In this document: in pieces, positions 24,001-33,972 of the stretch
Layout of the letters: each line of letters begins with the position of its first letter
Position numbering within the stretch: position 1 is the stretch's first letter
Notes under the pieces: model-generated
What the model was told of the DNA's origin: nothing
Databases searched by the model: none
The model's input: the letters and a program-made list of their open reading frames with translations, nothing else
Made by a program: the position numbers and the translations under genes
Assembly (NCBI RefSeq): GCF_032854445.1
Contig: NC_088302.1
Span: 32,147,979 to 32,211,978 of the forward strand
Origin: Liolophura sinensis
Lineage: Eukaryota > Mollusca > Polyplacophora > Chitonida > Chitonidae
Length of the DNA: 64,000 nucleotides
Direction: 5' to 3'

Positions 24001-27000
24001 ATCAAAAGTCGACCCCAAAAAACCCAAGATGGGCAAAGATTTCTAAGTAGATGGTTTCCTAAATGACCCTTTGATTTATCTAAGATGGACATAAATTGAT
24101 AAGAGGGTGGTGATCTCAGTCACCATGAACTATCCAAGGTGTATGCAAATTTACAAGTGGTTAGTGTGCTAGTGCAACATAATGACCCATGAGCCTCTCA
24201 CCAATGCGGTGGCTGTGAGTTTAAGTCCAGCTCATGCTGGCTTCCTCTCCGGCCATACGCAGGAAGGTCTGCCGGCAACCTGCAAATAGTAGTGGGTTTC
24301 CTCTGGGAACTGCCTCGTTTCCGTCCACCATAATGCTGGCCGCCCTCGTATAAGTGAAATAATCTTGAGTATGGCGTAAAACACAGTCAAATGAATAAAT
24401 AAATAAATTTACAAGTGCATGGTTTCCTGTGAGGCGCTGTGATTTTTTCAAAGTGGATACTCCAAATTGAAAAAGTTAATAATTTCAACAAAATGTTGTG
24501 TTATGTTGAGGAAAAATATAAATATAAGATGCTGTCATTTGGTGTCATGGTGTTTTTTCAGAGATGAGATAACATACTGAGCAGTGTTTCACAAATTTGA
24601 AATCAGAGATGAGATAACGTACTGAGCAGTGTTTCACAAATTTGATTGTAAATACCGTGCCAACATACGTTTTAACACGTGGTTGCCGTGGTAACTACAT
24701 TCTGCTTAGCCTGCAATTGGTTTAAGGAACATGACTCCAGGGTTTGTGTGGAGACAAACATTACTTTGCCTGTGTTCAAAATATTTCCTATAAATGAGTC
24801 AAATTTTGTGTGTCTTTTAGGCAACACAAGTTTTAACTTTTGTTTTACGAGTGTGCTGACACTACAAAAATCCAAGAAAGAAATAAAACTAAAAATCTAC
24901 CTTTTTATTTTGTCTGGTTTTGATGGTTTGTTTATGATTTTGCTGTTTTCCAAGATTTTCTGGTCATGTAAATATGTCTTCAACAGGGAAAAATTGTCAA
25001 GACAGTCAACATTTTCCACAGATTAGTTTTTTTATTTTCATGCCTTCCGCCAACATTGAGAAAACATTTATTCTGCCTGTAAAACAACAATAAAATATAG
25101 TGTGGACTTATTTATGAATAAAAAAAATGCAGTACATTTTTTATAGTGGAAAACATGATGACTTATTTCTCCTCCATGAATATAATCAGTGTAATATATT
25201 CAGTGTAAAAAATGATATAGGATACAGTTATAACAGAAAAATATGTAAAAAATTCTATAAAGTTTTTAAAGCCGAGAAGATAAATTTCAGCATTGGGGAT
25301 GTGCACTGACAGACAATTCACTCTGAGTAGCCATGTTGTAGAAGCACTTATGAACTTGGCCAATTACTAGAGCTGAAAGTATCGTGTGATAGTTGGTGGT
25401 CACATCCAAAAACCTATTAGCTCTCAATTGTCAGTGTGGTTTCTTACACTGGATAGACAGACATTGATGCAATAAAATTGGATTTTGCGGTTAGTTTAAG
25501 TGTTAATCTGATGCATTTTGAACCACACATTTATGAGCAGGGAACTGAGAATGGCTGCCCGTGTTAAAATGCGTTCATGTTTGGCAGGATACAGCAGTTA
25601 CTTGTCAGGGTGAGCTGGCAAGAAAACTGCCTTGCGAGAGTCATTGCTAGTGACTTTTCATTATTTTTCCTTATCAAATTCAGATTTATTACGAAAAAAT
25701 CTTCCCATAATCTGAATGAAAGGGTCTGTTATCAGTCAGAAGATCCTGGTATGTTGGGTAAATTTCCTGAAGTCGGTACAGCCAGCTATGCTAAATGCGT
25801 ACACTTGTGTACGTCGATGGTGAGCAGGACTGCTCAAAAATGTCACTTGTGTCCATGAATATGTCCCTGACAGAATGCCAAACTGAAAGAAATATCGGCC
25901 CTTTGAACACGGAACAGAGCTGATACTCTTTGGTTGGGTGTCAGGCTTTTTTGTTTGTATTTCCTCATTCTCACATTGTTTAATACCGATGTTACAGCAG
26001 AGCTCCTGGGTTTTTCTGACGTAACTCTAGATAGTTACATCATGGCAAAATCGCATCACAAAATTAGCGGGTAGGTACTGTCAAATGTGTGCTATTTATT
26101 TTGTTGATAAGCGGTGTAGAATTATTTTTAAATATTTTTTAGAACATTTCTGGAATACAGTTTTATTAATTAATTCAGCTTTAGTGGCTGACTGTATGTT
26201 CACTTCAATCCCCCGTCCTTTATGTGGTAGTTCTGACAAGTCAAGTTCTGCAGAATTCTGTTTATGTTGCAGACAGTTGAGCTGTTAACGGAGCGAGTAA
26301 TGAAACTGGACGAATATATGACAGCGGTTAAGCTTGATCTGGAGAAATTCGTTCACAAAGAGGGAAGAAACAGCGAGGAAAACAGAGAGACAATGGCAGC
26401 ATTTATGTCATCTGTAAATAGTAAAATAGATAACATAACAGCCCGTCTTCTGCTGGCAGAGAACAGGGTGGCCATTCTGGAAAGTAAGGTAAAGGCCTCT
26501 TGAACTTAAAAGAAAGGACAACACTAGGCCAGATGTATATATGCATCCATGAAGTGTCCCACATAATGTTAATAGAGTAAACCTTTTTATTTTTGAGATA
26601 TTGCTATTCAAATTAAGTGAAATTACACATGTGTAGACGAAAGCACCGCTATCTTATAAATTTTAACAAATTTGGCGTGTGTTATTTTGATAGCCCGAGA
26701 ACACATTTGTTTCAGGTCATGTCATCCGAATTATGTCTTAACCATATGAGTAGGGTGGTGGTGAGGCGACATCATATTCACTGTTTCTCAAACATGGCAT
26801 CTCCCGTGGCGTCATAAGAATTACAGATTCATAATTGATTTACAGAGTTACAAAGTTCGTCAAAACAAATCTGCCTTGGTAACTGGCAAAGTCTGGAAAA
26901 AGAACTGTTGAAAGTTCCAAATACAACAGCATAAACATGCCGTTAGTGAACTGTTTGTACTTTTGCAATTTGAAGATAGAATTAGAACTTGTCTGAATGA

Positions 27001-29448
27001 AGTGAGATCTTGTCAGTGCAACAAATAATGGCATGTTACACTTCGGACAACATGGAACAGTTTCTATATGGTTTTCACCAAGCATTAAACCTGATTGCAA
27101 TAATGCATGTGAAGAATTTATAAGTATGACATATTGTGAAAAAGACTCAAAGATTACACTATATCCATTGTTTGCACAATGCACAGATACTGTCCAGCTA
27201 CTCCACAGCACCGTCAAATGGTTACCCAGAAAGTGACCAGACTACAAGACAATACCCAACAATAGGTAACTTTTGTTTATTTCTCACTTTTATGAGGAAA
27301 AGTCTGGTTTTAATAATGCTGCCTTACTAGAGAACCAATTCCACGTAGAGTAATTCTCATCCAACCTGTGTAATGTGAAGTTCACAGTACCTTTGCAGTG
27401 ACGAGTTGTGGGTAATATAGTACTTGTGTGACAGTTTTCAGGCCAGGTTGGACCTGAATTGCTCTTGAGTATAAAAAGTACATGCCTTATTCTGTAAACT
27501 CTTTTGCCTTTAATGAAAGGTTACACACTCATGTTTAATATTAAAAAAATCATTGTGATTAGGTAAATTAGGTAAAAATTTATGGGTCGTAATATTTAAT
27601 TTTTTGGGGGGGGGAGGGGAGGTTGGTGTTTTACGTTGTGCTCAAGAATATTTCACTTATACGAGGGAGAAAGAAAACCACAACCATCCGCAGGTTTCTG
27701 CCAGATCTTCCCATGTACCAGTCTGAATAGACTGACGTAAGAACGTGTTAAATTATATATGAACATATAACAGGGCTGAGGAATGCTGGGAATCACTTCT
27801 TGGCCAAATGACCATCCATAATGGCGCCAAGATCACAGTATTTATTTGACACACATGCTTGTAACTGTCACAGTGAATTTGGTAGCTGTCATGTGAAGAT
27901 AATGGTGCACCAATTTTTGTAGGAGTTGATCATAAATACTTTAAAGGTAAAAGAAACACTAACATGAAGTAAAAGTCAAGTGAGAATCCTTTGAACACTG
28001 TTCTGAAAAACTGATATCGATCTTTTTTTTTTTTTTTTCTTTTTCGAGAATTTTTTCAAGTGAGGAAAGTGTATTTAAAACATCAGATTCTGTGGTGATC
28101 TTTTTGGACCCAGTGGGCATCAATGACATCACATCCATGACTTCAGCTAAAAAAAAGGCATTCATCCTTCTGTATGTAAGATACTTTGTACTTCAATATA
28201 CATTTTGAATCCTGCACTCTAGCAATCTGTGTATAAAGCTGCAAAAGTCTGAGCCGTGGTTGGAAAAATTCAGAAGAAATAAATCAAACTTCTTGGACAG
28301 TATTTAGTGGCCTCTCATCTGACATTTACTTCGTGTTAGTGTTTTCTATACTTTTAATCAAATCTTTTTTCTGAAGTGGTCATCATGTTCATTTATCACC
28401 AGTGTGGGTTTTTCCCATGGCTCTGCCGGGTCTGCGCCCACCATAATGCTGGCTGTCATCATATAAGTGAAATATTCTTGAGTACGGCATAAAATACCAC
28501 ATACATAAATACTGTAAATCTTCAAACTTTTTAACCACTAGAGCACTTTTTTCAGTGGAATTTATGCCTTTAATTATCTCGAAAATGACAGCAAAAATTA
28601 TTAGTTTCTGTCAATAAAGGCACAAGCTTCACAAAACTGTGCAGACTATTTCTTTTCACCCCATAGTTCTCTCAGAATGTTTCAGAATATTTGTTGAATG
28701 GTGGTTGAAAAGTTTGGAGAATTAGGGTAAATAAAATAAATAAACCAGTCATCAAAAACCGATTAAGATTTCTCATTTTTGAAATTTAACTTTCCCAGCA
28801 TCTACCCCAGGTCCCAGAAACATGATGGTGAATGGTGTCAGCCCCTCACCTATTAAACAGTCACAAGATGCCGAGACAAACGGTCACTTGGCAGGGGAGG
28901 AGCAAGTCACACCCGTTGCCGTGGAAACCAAGGAAGTCCGTTCAAGCACACCAGTGGATAAGGCCCAGAATGCACCTCTGGCCTTCACCTGCCTTCATTC
29001 AGCCACACAGGAGCAAGCAGAGCGGTTAGAGGCATTGTAAGTTTTGTCCTGTCTGATACACATTTACAATGTCAGCTGTTCTTTTTAGCTTTGTTACAGG
29101 CTACTCTTTTGATTGTTCCATGCTCCAATTGCCGGTAGTTTGACCAAGTTAGGATCATCCAATGAAATCTCTTGGAACATATCTTCCCCCGGGGCTCTGT
29201 CCGGTTTCTTCCCACCATGATGCTGGCTGCCGTCGTATGAGTGAAATATTCTTGTGTACGGCATAAAACACCAGTCAAATAAATAAAATAAATAAATTGA
29301 TGGCTGCAGACATTTCAACATTTTGTTCTGTGATTTACTCTCCTGAGATATTCATACGTTTTGTTGCTTTTTCAGAATGACGGACACCGATGACATTCTG
29401 AAAACGGCTGGGCAGATTGCAGGAAATATCATCAATGGGAGAGAATGA
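18069..29448 (+). CDS. CEP44: Centrosomal protein of 44 kDa (467 aa, 9 coding exons)
   Basis: Centriole protein that in vertebrates binds inner centriole microtubules and supports centriole-to-centrosome conversion. Exons: 18069-18160, 18491-18638, 19516-19722, 22517-22718, 23811-23959, 26273-26488, 27187-27265, 28799-29036, 29376-29448; phases 2,0,0,1,0,0,1,2, all in frame. The start MMATGDMTNNLRNLQKALKL matches human MATGDLKRSLRNLEQVLRL. The N-terminal CEP44 domain covers about residues 1-130 (DLFGYKPPITRDQFFSKGFA). The middle is low-complexity and Ser/Pro-rich; residues 267-338 (exon 6) form a coiled coil (LLTERVMKLDEYM...LLLAENRVAILES). ILSSYSTAPSNG matches the human SSGYSTASSDS region. 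It is longer than human (390 aa), mainly in the disordered part. The ATG follows the acceptor directly, implying an untranslated upstream exon. Confidence 0.94.
18745..19260. repeat. Minisatellite in CEP44 intron, about 30-bp unit
   Basis: About 15 diverged copies of a unit like GGTCAGCACAATAACACATG followed by TTAGCTGA fill the intron between CEP44 exons 2 and 3. Unit length varies by several bases. Confidence 0.85.
20117..20215 (-). mobile_element. SINE family A, 3' end fragment
   Basis: Tail and conserved 3' end only (atttatttatttcattggtg, caagaatatttcaatt), diverging after about 90 bp. Confidence 0.7.
20823..20908 (+). mobile_element. SINE family A, head fragment
   Basis: Carries the tRNA-like head (gtggcctccgtggttagtg, gagttcaagcccagctc) and the first part of the body (ggcttcctctccgg), then stops. 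Confidence 0.75.
21184..21346 (+). pseudogene. THAP zinc-finger domain remnant
   Basis: The frame reads AVYGCKNRSSRNPGVSFFKF followed by PDDLALRKACIHATRQ, the front half of a THAP domain (expected M-V-C-x-V-x-G-C-K-N-R). The Met-Val-Cys codons lie directly upstream but one frame over, so the start is broken, and the later Cys-His pair and AVPTIF-type end are not seen. It lies in sense orientation in CEP44 intron 3. THAP domains occur in host regulators and in P-element-like DNA transposases; which one this came from cannot be told. Confidence 0.6.
22226..22464 (+). mobile_element. SINE family A
   Basis: Near full length, ending about 50 bp before CEP44 exon 4 (22517), so its tail sits at the likely branch-point zone. 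Confidence 0.85.
22797..22998 (+). mobile_element. SINE family A
   Basis: Begins about 80 bp after CEP44 exon 4. Deletions in the body remove part of the GTGAAATATTCTTGAG block. Confidence 0.82.
23686..23757 (+). mobile_element. SINE family A, 3' end fragment
   Basis: Only the conserved 3' end (gtgaaatattcttgagtaag) and tail, about 55 bp upstream of CEP44 exon 5. Confidence 0.8.
24155..24410 (+). mobile_element. SINE family A
   Basis: Near full-length copy (head from tggttagtgtgctag, tail to 24410) in the CEP44 intron between exons 5 and 6. Confidence 0.88.
24560..24645. repeat. Short direct duplication, about 45 bp, two copies
   Basis: The block agagatgagataac then 'tactgagcagtgtttcacaa' occurs twice in a row with one base difference. 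Confidence 0.85.
25207..26202 (+). repeat. Dispersed repeat of about 1 kb, copy 1
   Basis: Aligns along its whole length, by eye at about 75-80%, with the reverse complement of 62047-62985. Shared blocks include acagaaaaatatgtaaaaaa, tggatagacagacattgatg and ctttggttggg. Both copies have short non-identical open frames around a shared 'GAGTCTGTTA(C/T)CA(A/G)TCAGAAG'-like stretch, none convincing. No inverted ends were found. The repeat stops about 70 bp before CEP44 exon 6. Confidence 0.8.
27610..27725 (-). mobile_element. SINE family A fragment
   Basis: 3' end and part of the body (ggtgttttacgttgtgctca, catccgcaggtttctgcc); the usual tail is replaced by a G-rich run. Confidence 0.75.
28400..28510 (+). 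mobile_element. SINE family A, 3' end
   Basis: 5'-truncated copy from the ccatggctctgccgggtct region to the tail, in the CEP44 intron before exon 8. Confidence 0.82.
29180..29298 (+). mobile_element. SINE family A, 3' end
   Basis: 5'-truncated copy in the last CEP44 intron, about 80 bp before the final exon, with a long (AATA)n tail. Confidence 0.85.
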
Positions 29449-30507
29449 TGGCTAGTGCTGGAAAAATGTCCAAAATTTGTATTAATAACCTCATTTCACT
29501 TTGTAATCGGAAATGGACAAAGATGTGATGGCATCTTCCTAGTTGATTAGCTGCAAAGTGTTGAACTACAGAGATGCAGTGTTAATCAAATCTGCAACAG
29601 TCACATCATTAGAAGGCAGCATTGCTATTTTCTGATGTAACATTGCCAAATCTGCTTAAGAAGAACACTTTACGTTTTTGTAACTGGACACCATATTTCA
29701 GTATTGTGATTGACTTTCATGCTAAGGTTCAGTTAGTGCTTAAAGTTGAGTGTTAGTGAAGGTGGAGTTTTGTTGGTTTTTTTATTTTTTTTTTACAGCA
29801 CTTGAATAGTTTTAGTAGTGATGTTTGCTTGAAACGTTCACATGTGATTGCTTTGTTCATTTGACTGTTGTACATTTTTTGCTCATTTGGTCATCTCCAT
29901 TGAACAACACAGTTTTCTCAAATGTGCATCGCCATAAAGATCTTTGTTCACAAAACTTCTGAAGCCTGAGCAGTGATACAGCCTTGCAATGCCCATCTCT
30001 GGGTGTCATTGAGTAATCTTTCCCTTTAATCGCCGCTCATTTTAATATCCATTTATACATCATCCCATGGTCTGCGCATTTTTCATTAAAATATTTTTGT
30101 TAAATCGATAGTATTTATCAGCATCATCACCAATTGTTTCACATTTATTCGTTGTCTTTATCCTTCACCACTGCCAGAACTTGATAGCATTCATAAATAA
30201 CTTATAGAATACGTACAAACTGTCCAAAAGTCTTTAACCAAAATCACTTTGTTACAGTCCAAATGTTTATAAATGCCTTTGAGGCACTTCAGAATGAATA
30301 AGAGGAGCAAGAGCGGCATGTAAGAAAAAATCTGGCAGATGAAAGAAAATTATAAAAAAAAAAAAAATGTGATCTTCACTGATGGGAGATTGGAAAGTTT
30401 GCTTTGCTGTTTATTTGTACAGTTTACCGTTTTTGAATCTCTCTGATATTTTTCAGCCGTCTTTAGATACAATGAACAGGGTTCATAATATGAAAGATAA
30501 ATTCTTA

Positions 30508-30561
30508 AATAAAGCTATGTATACATTTATTTGCCTGTGATCATTGTGTTCTGTAATAAAA
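30508..30561 (+). terminator. CEP44 poly(A) signals
   Basis: Two AATAAA hexamers (30508-30513 and 30556-30561) lie about 1.1 kb after the CEP44 stop, with no other gene before them. The implied 3' UTR is about 1.1 kb; usage is not shown by the sequence. Confidence 0.5.
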
Positions 30562-31029
30562 CAGAAGTGGTAAGATCAAATGTGCACTGGTTGTGGTCAC
30601 CATTTAGCTTCACAGTATGTTGAAGTGGTAGATGCTATTTGTCAACTGACAGAAAAACTGTTTAAGAATAATGTCTTCGCCTGATTCTTACTAATGTGAA
30701 AGGGCAGAATGTACTGTCTATGTGCAACTGGTCCAATGACAGAAGCACAGGCTTATGGTCCCAGTGGTTGTTGGTTTCAGACCTGCGCTGTTTTTCAAGT
30801 GTGTGCAGTTGATTTATTAATTTGATTATTGTTTTACGCTGTGCTCTAGAATATCACAATGGTATGAAGTTGGATAGCAAATCTACTGATTTCTACCTGA
30901 CTGGAGATGAGAAATTTAATGATTCTATTACCCAGGCTCACCCTACCCTGTGCCCCAGTGTCACCCATCTTGAATGTTGAGGACAAATCCTGAATATCGT
31001 ATGCAAACATGTGGGAATGTCTGTTAGTG

Positions 31030-31150
31030 TTCTGCAAAGGTCGGTGATTTACCCAGGCACTCCGGTTTCCTTCATCCATAATCGCTATCGTATATGTGAC
31101 AAATTCTTGAGTATGGTGTTAAACAACCGTCAAATATATAATTAAAAATA
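31030..31150 (+). mobile_element. SINE family B, 3' part
   Basis: Body ggtgatttacccaggcactc and end gacaaattcttgagtatgg, then an AT-rich tail. Its 3' end is similar to family A, but its body differs. Confidence 0.55.
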
Positions 31151-31599
31151 AAGGATGACTCGCATCCAATTGAAGTGAGGTTTGTGCTAAGCATGCTCAC
31201 CCTGAGTGCATCCAGAGATGAATAGACTGAAAACCTGGAGTGGATGTAGATTTGGACTCCCAAATAATGGGCGATTCGAGGACGAGTCACACAAAAGGTC
31301 CAAATGACAGTAGGACGCATCATTTTCTTCTGTGGCGTTGCAGTGCGTGTGTACTTCGTACATGTTTTACGAGCACATGTACACTGTTAATTGTGAGGTA
31401 ATAAAGGAATGGATAAATGAGTTCACAGCTTTGGACCATCTTGATACAGGCGGGAAGGAGTTTTACAATTTCCCGATTAACAGTAGGATATGCTTTCACC
31501 CTGAGTTCCAGTTACACAACTGGAATTTCCCATAACACATTTTGTTACATTTTGTAAACACAGTCTTGCAGTATCAGTGCCAGTACATTTATCATGCTG

Positions 31600-31735
31600 C
31601 CAAAATGAAACACCGTGTCAGACACCAGACATGACAGATTAATGGAACACTGTCACAAACACCAGACATGACAAGTTAATGCAACACTGTCTCGTGGACA
31701 CCAGACATGACAGGTGAATGGAACACTGTGTCACC
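31600..31735. repeat. Tandem repeat, about 42 bp x 3
   Basis: Three copies of a unit holding acaccagacatgaca and 'atgGAACACTGT', with small differences. Confidence 0.85.
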
Positions 31736-31885
31736 AGGGCCAGATTTTACAAAAAGTTTTTTCCCTTAAGCAAATGTGTTTTGTTTAAGCAACGTATAAT
31801 AATTTACTTATGTAATGCTTGACTTAAGTTTTCTTCGAGAAAACAAGGTACCGGTACCTTGACTTTTTAAATTTAATCAAGTGAC
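31735..31885 (+). repeat. Dispersed 'gggccagattttac' repeat, copy 1
   Basis: Opens with agggccagattttac and runs into CTTAAG-rich sequence; weakly similar blocks occur at 41220 and 44858. The family and its limits are unclear. Confidence 0.35.
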
Positions 31886-33414
31886 ATTGGCTTTAAATGA
31901 TCACTTAGCGCGTCAAATGAAGAACAGGTTTAGAATACTCTTTCGTCACATTTTGAAATTCTGTCTCAGTCGTTGTAATGCTTTCTGTAAGTAATGGTCT
32001 TTTATATACAGTCACCGTATATGCTTGGCGCCAAATAAGAGTTTGACAAAACAGCACACCTGTTGAGAAATGTACGCGTCAAATGTACGAGTGTGAATAG
32101 CTCCACGTCATTTTAGGCCAACATGTTGTTATTTTGTCACTTCAGCCAACCCACGTTAGACCTCCTTATACTTAGTTATCTGTGAATACCAGGCGTCTTC
32201 TCAAGTTGGCTGACATCCCGCGTACCTCTGGTAAGACAAACATCTAATCACACACATCAGTTTTTTGCCAGCTGACTGTAGCAAGAAAGCGCCCTCTACC
32301 AGAGAAGGCATTTCTGTAAAGGTGAAGGTCACCGTTCTGTCAGTTGTCAACTTTCGGATAAATCAGACGTTTTGGTTCGCTGTGAACCCACATCTGTTGG
32401 TAAGTTGAGGCTAGAAGTAGCCGATTAATAAATTAAGCCCACTTTTGTGCTGTTGGTTGCAGTGTCACTGCGATAAGGCAGTTTTCTTCGAAGTAAAACG
32501 TCAGAATTGAATGAACTTCGTGATGTTTGGAACATGTGCTGTCTTAGTCTTTGCACCCTGCTCAAACTAGAATCAAATTGGTTATCCAAGGAGGCAAAGA
32601 CTTGTGCAGAAGTTAATTACAACGTTTGAAGTGATAACAAGAGCTAGATTTCTTTGAAATTAGGAAATTCCAGTACAGTATAAAACCGGCTCAAAGTGGA
32701 ATGAAATCAATTGTATCGGCCTACACATATGCATGGCTAGATGAAATCTCTCCACTCCACTCCACTGCATTACATCTGGAATAATAATAACAGGCAGTGA
32801 TTATTGTTGTAAACATTAATGCCATTACATACATGTAAATTTATCTCTTATTTCTTCAGTTGATAGAGAATATAATACGTTTGTAGAATTACATGTGGAC
32901 AGAGTTAAAGTAAATCGACCTGGATCCACTGTGTGGAACGGAGATTAAATTTTGAATCAATAATGTTTCATACAGACATACAAATGTATGTCATAATTAT
33001 AATGAAGGAAACATTTGCCAAATTTCAAAGTACATGTATATGAATTCGCTTAGATACGTGTAAGCTCAGACTGGAAAAATATTGAGTAAAAGTGAGCACT
33101 GTCTGCGTGCCGTGTTTTCCCTGAGGCCTCTGTACAGTTTCCTCCCACCAGAATTCAAATAAATGAATAAATCGCCTTAACAATGTAAAATGTGAAATAT
33201 TTATCATGCATGACGAAGCAATTGATAGGAGTGTTAAAAGTACATTGCTGCTGACATTTCCTGCTCTGTCTGACTAGCATATAAGAGCACTAGCATATAT
33301 GAAAGCCTTTGTGTGTTGTATTCAACAGTAAATCTGTATAAAATGTGTTGATATGAGTAAATCTTTAAAAGTATGTTGAGTGCATATCCGTGTGTTACTA
33401 GTCGGAAAGTTCAT

Positions 33415-33600
33415 CAGTTACAAGTCCAGATCCTGCTGGTTTTTCTCTGGTCATATATGGGAAGGTCTGTCAGCAACCTTCAAATGATCGTGGATTTCCC
33501 TGGGCTTTGCGCGGTTTCCTCCCACCATAATGCTGGCTGCCGTCACATAAGTGAAATATTCTTTAGTACGGCTTAAAACACCAATCAATAAATAAATAAG
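33415..33600 (+). mobile_element. SINE family A, head partly lost
   Basis: Runs from the B-box region (ttacaagtccagatcctgctgg) to a good 3' end and (AATA)n tail; the start is truncated. Confidence 0.85.
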
Positions 33601-33602
33601 TA

Positions 33603-33795
33603 ACTTGGCAATGATTTATCCTGGGCAGTCTGGTTTCTTCCACCCATAAAACTGACCACTGTTGTATAAGTGAAAAATACTGTCCGGAGAATGACCTTGA
33701 ATGACATTCAAATAAACAGATGAATAAATAAACAAAACTATGTGAAGAATTCTGGAGTATGGCATTGAATGGCAATCAAATAAATAAATCAATGC
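33603..33795 (+). mobile_element. Family B SINE fragments in tandem
   Basis: Two successive tails (attcaaataaacagatgaat and ggcaatcaaataaataaatc) after body pieces such as ttcttccacccataaaactg, joined directly to the family A copy upstream. Confidence 0.5.
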
Positions 33796-33972
33796 TTTGT
33801 AACTGAAACTGTTGAAATCATATATGTGTTGCAGAAAATGGGAACATAAACACTTGTACGAGTACAAGTGACGTGGCCTTGCCTGTCTACATGTACATAC
33901 CTGTGCCGGCCTATCTCTCTATGTGTGGGGTGTGTTGGCATTACAAGCAGCTGAGTTGGCTGGAAAATCGGT

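Larger units (their letters stand above)
30562..33972. other. CEP44 to FBXO8 intergenic region and FBXO8 5' region
   Basis: Holds SINE fragments, a 42-bp x 3 tandem repeat, and a possible non-coding FBXO8 first exon ending near 32400 (tctgttg|gtaagttgagg) that could splice to an acceptor near 33834 (tgtgttgcag). That UTR model is a guess. No other coding exon was found. Confidence 0.45.
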
